Shown: positions 6,365 through 6,521 of the stretch, piece by piece
Position numbering within the stretch: the stretch's first letter is position 1
How the letters are laid out: every line of letters starts with the position of its first letter
Assembly: GCA_900549155.1 (NCBI GenBank)
Contig: URNF01000115.1
Coordinates: forward strand, 1-6,521
Length of the DNA stretch: 6,521 bases
Source: an uncultured Oscillospiraceae bacterium
GTDB taxonomy: Bacteria > Bacillota > Clostridia > Oscillospirales > Acutalibacteraceae
Direction of reading: 5' to 3'
Notes under the pieces: model-generated
Told to the model about the DNA's origin: nothing
The model's database searches: none
What the model saw: only the letters and a program-made list of their open reading frames with translations
Position numbers and translations under genes: made by a program

Positions 6365-6384
6365 ACGGGAAAGGACGCGAGATC

Positions 6385-6521
6385 ATGATAAAAAGAATGT
6401 TGCCGATCGTGGCGGTACTTTGCGTTCTTGCCGTCATCGGGATGGCGGTCGCTTTGGTTTTCGGCGGGAAGACGGAAAGCTATTCTCCGCCGCCGTTTGA
6501 CCCCGCGGCACAGGCGGGCAC
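6385..6521 (+). CDS. N-terminus of an exported or membrane-anchored protein, runs off the window
   Basis: Forty-five codons are present. The ATG at 6385 has AAAGGA about nine bases upstream. The N-terminus MIKRMLPIVAVLCVLAVIGM has positive residues, then a long hydrophobic stretch (about 5-26, through ALVF) without an obvious signal-peptidase site, so an uncleaved signal anchor is likelier than a cleaved signal. After GGKTE comes a proline-rich start of the outer part (YSPPPFDPAAQAG). The layout resembles that of the membrane-anchored protein at 5107-5661. It follows the hairpin by about 70 bases, on the same strand, and may be another member of the envelope locus. Too little is present to assign a family. 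Confidence 0.75.
   Translation, partial: MIKRMLPIVAVLCVLAVIGMAVALVFGGKTESYSPPPFDPAAQAG

Overview
The window looks like GC-rich gut-type Bacillota (Clostridia-like) DNA. Reasons are a DUF1002 protein, GLUG/CxxC-linker surface proteins of the Clostridia kind, and AGGAG-type ribosome binding sites. The organism call is inference. The window is probably not one continuous natural locus. Its left part appears to be built from pieces that do not belong together.

Left part, minus strand. Bases 1-485 encode the middle of a DUF1002 protein that runs off the left edge and lacks its natural N-terminus. It is joined in frame, near 480-488, to an almost complete cobalamin-biosynthesis methyltransferase (CbiE, the N-terminal half of CobL; 486-1055). 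Just upstream on the same strand, and overlapping its start by ATGA, is the last ~29 codons of a CobK/CbiJ-type precorrin-6A reductase. That fragment stops abruptly near 1138. The cobalamin segment is therefore a ~655-base island, and both of its edges cut through genes. An assembly chimera is the simplest explanation; a real recombination event is the alternative.

Right part, plus strand. From ~1142 to the end there is a coherent cell-envelope locus. (1) A very large surface protein (1142-5107, N-terminus missing) has a Gly-rich region, Ig-like domains, two long GLUG-repeat units each preceded by a CxxC linker, and a C-terminal beta-rich module. (2) A small membrane-anchored protein (5107-5661) has a poly-Leu transmembrane helix and an extracytoplasmic beta domain, and overlaps the first gene by one base. 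(3) A small secreted protein (5721-6272) has a mature region homologous to the C-terminal module of the large protein. A perfect 14-bp hairpin (6281-6313) follows, then an imperfect inverted repeat (6316-6364), then the start of another exported or membrane-anchored protein (6385 to the edge).

The shared module is the most interesting signal. A giant adhesin-like protein and a small secreted protein carry the same terminal domain and flank a membrane-anchored partner. This suggests an uncharacterised surface assembly in which the module serves for docking or polymerisation. That role is inference. There is no gene-free stretch longer than about 115 bases, and I see no RNA gene, CRISPR array, insertion sequence or attachment site.
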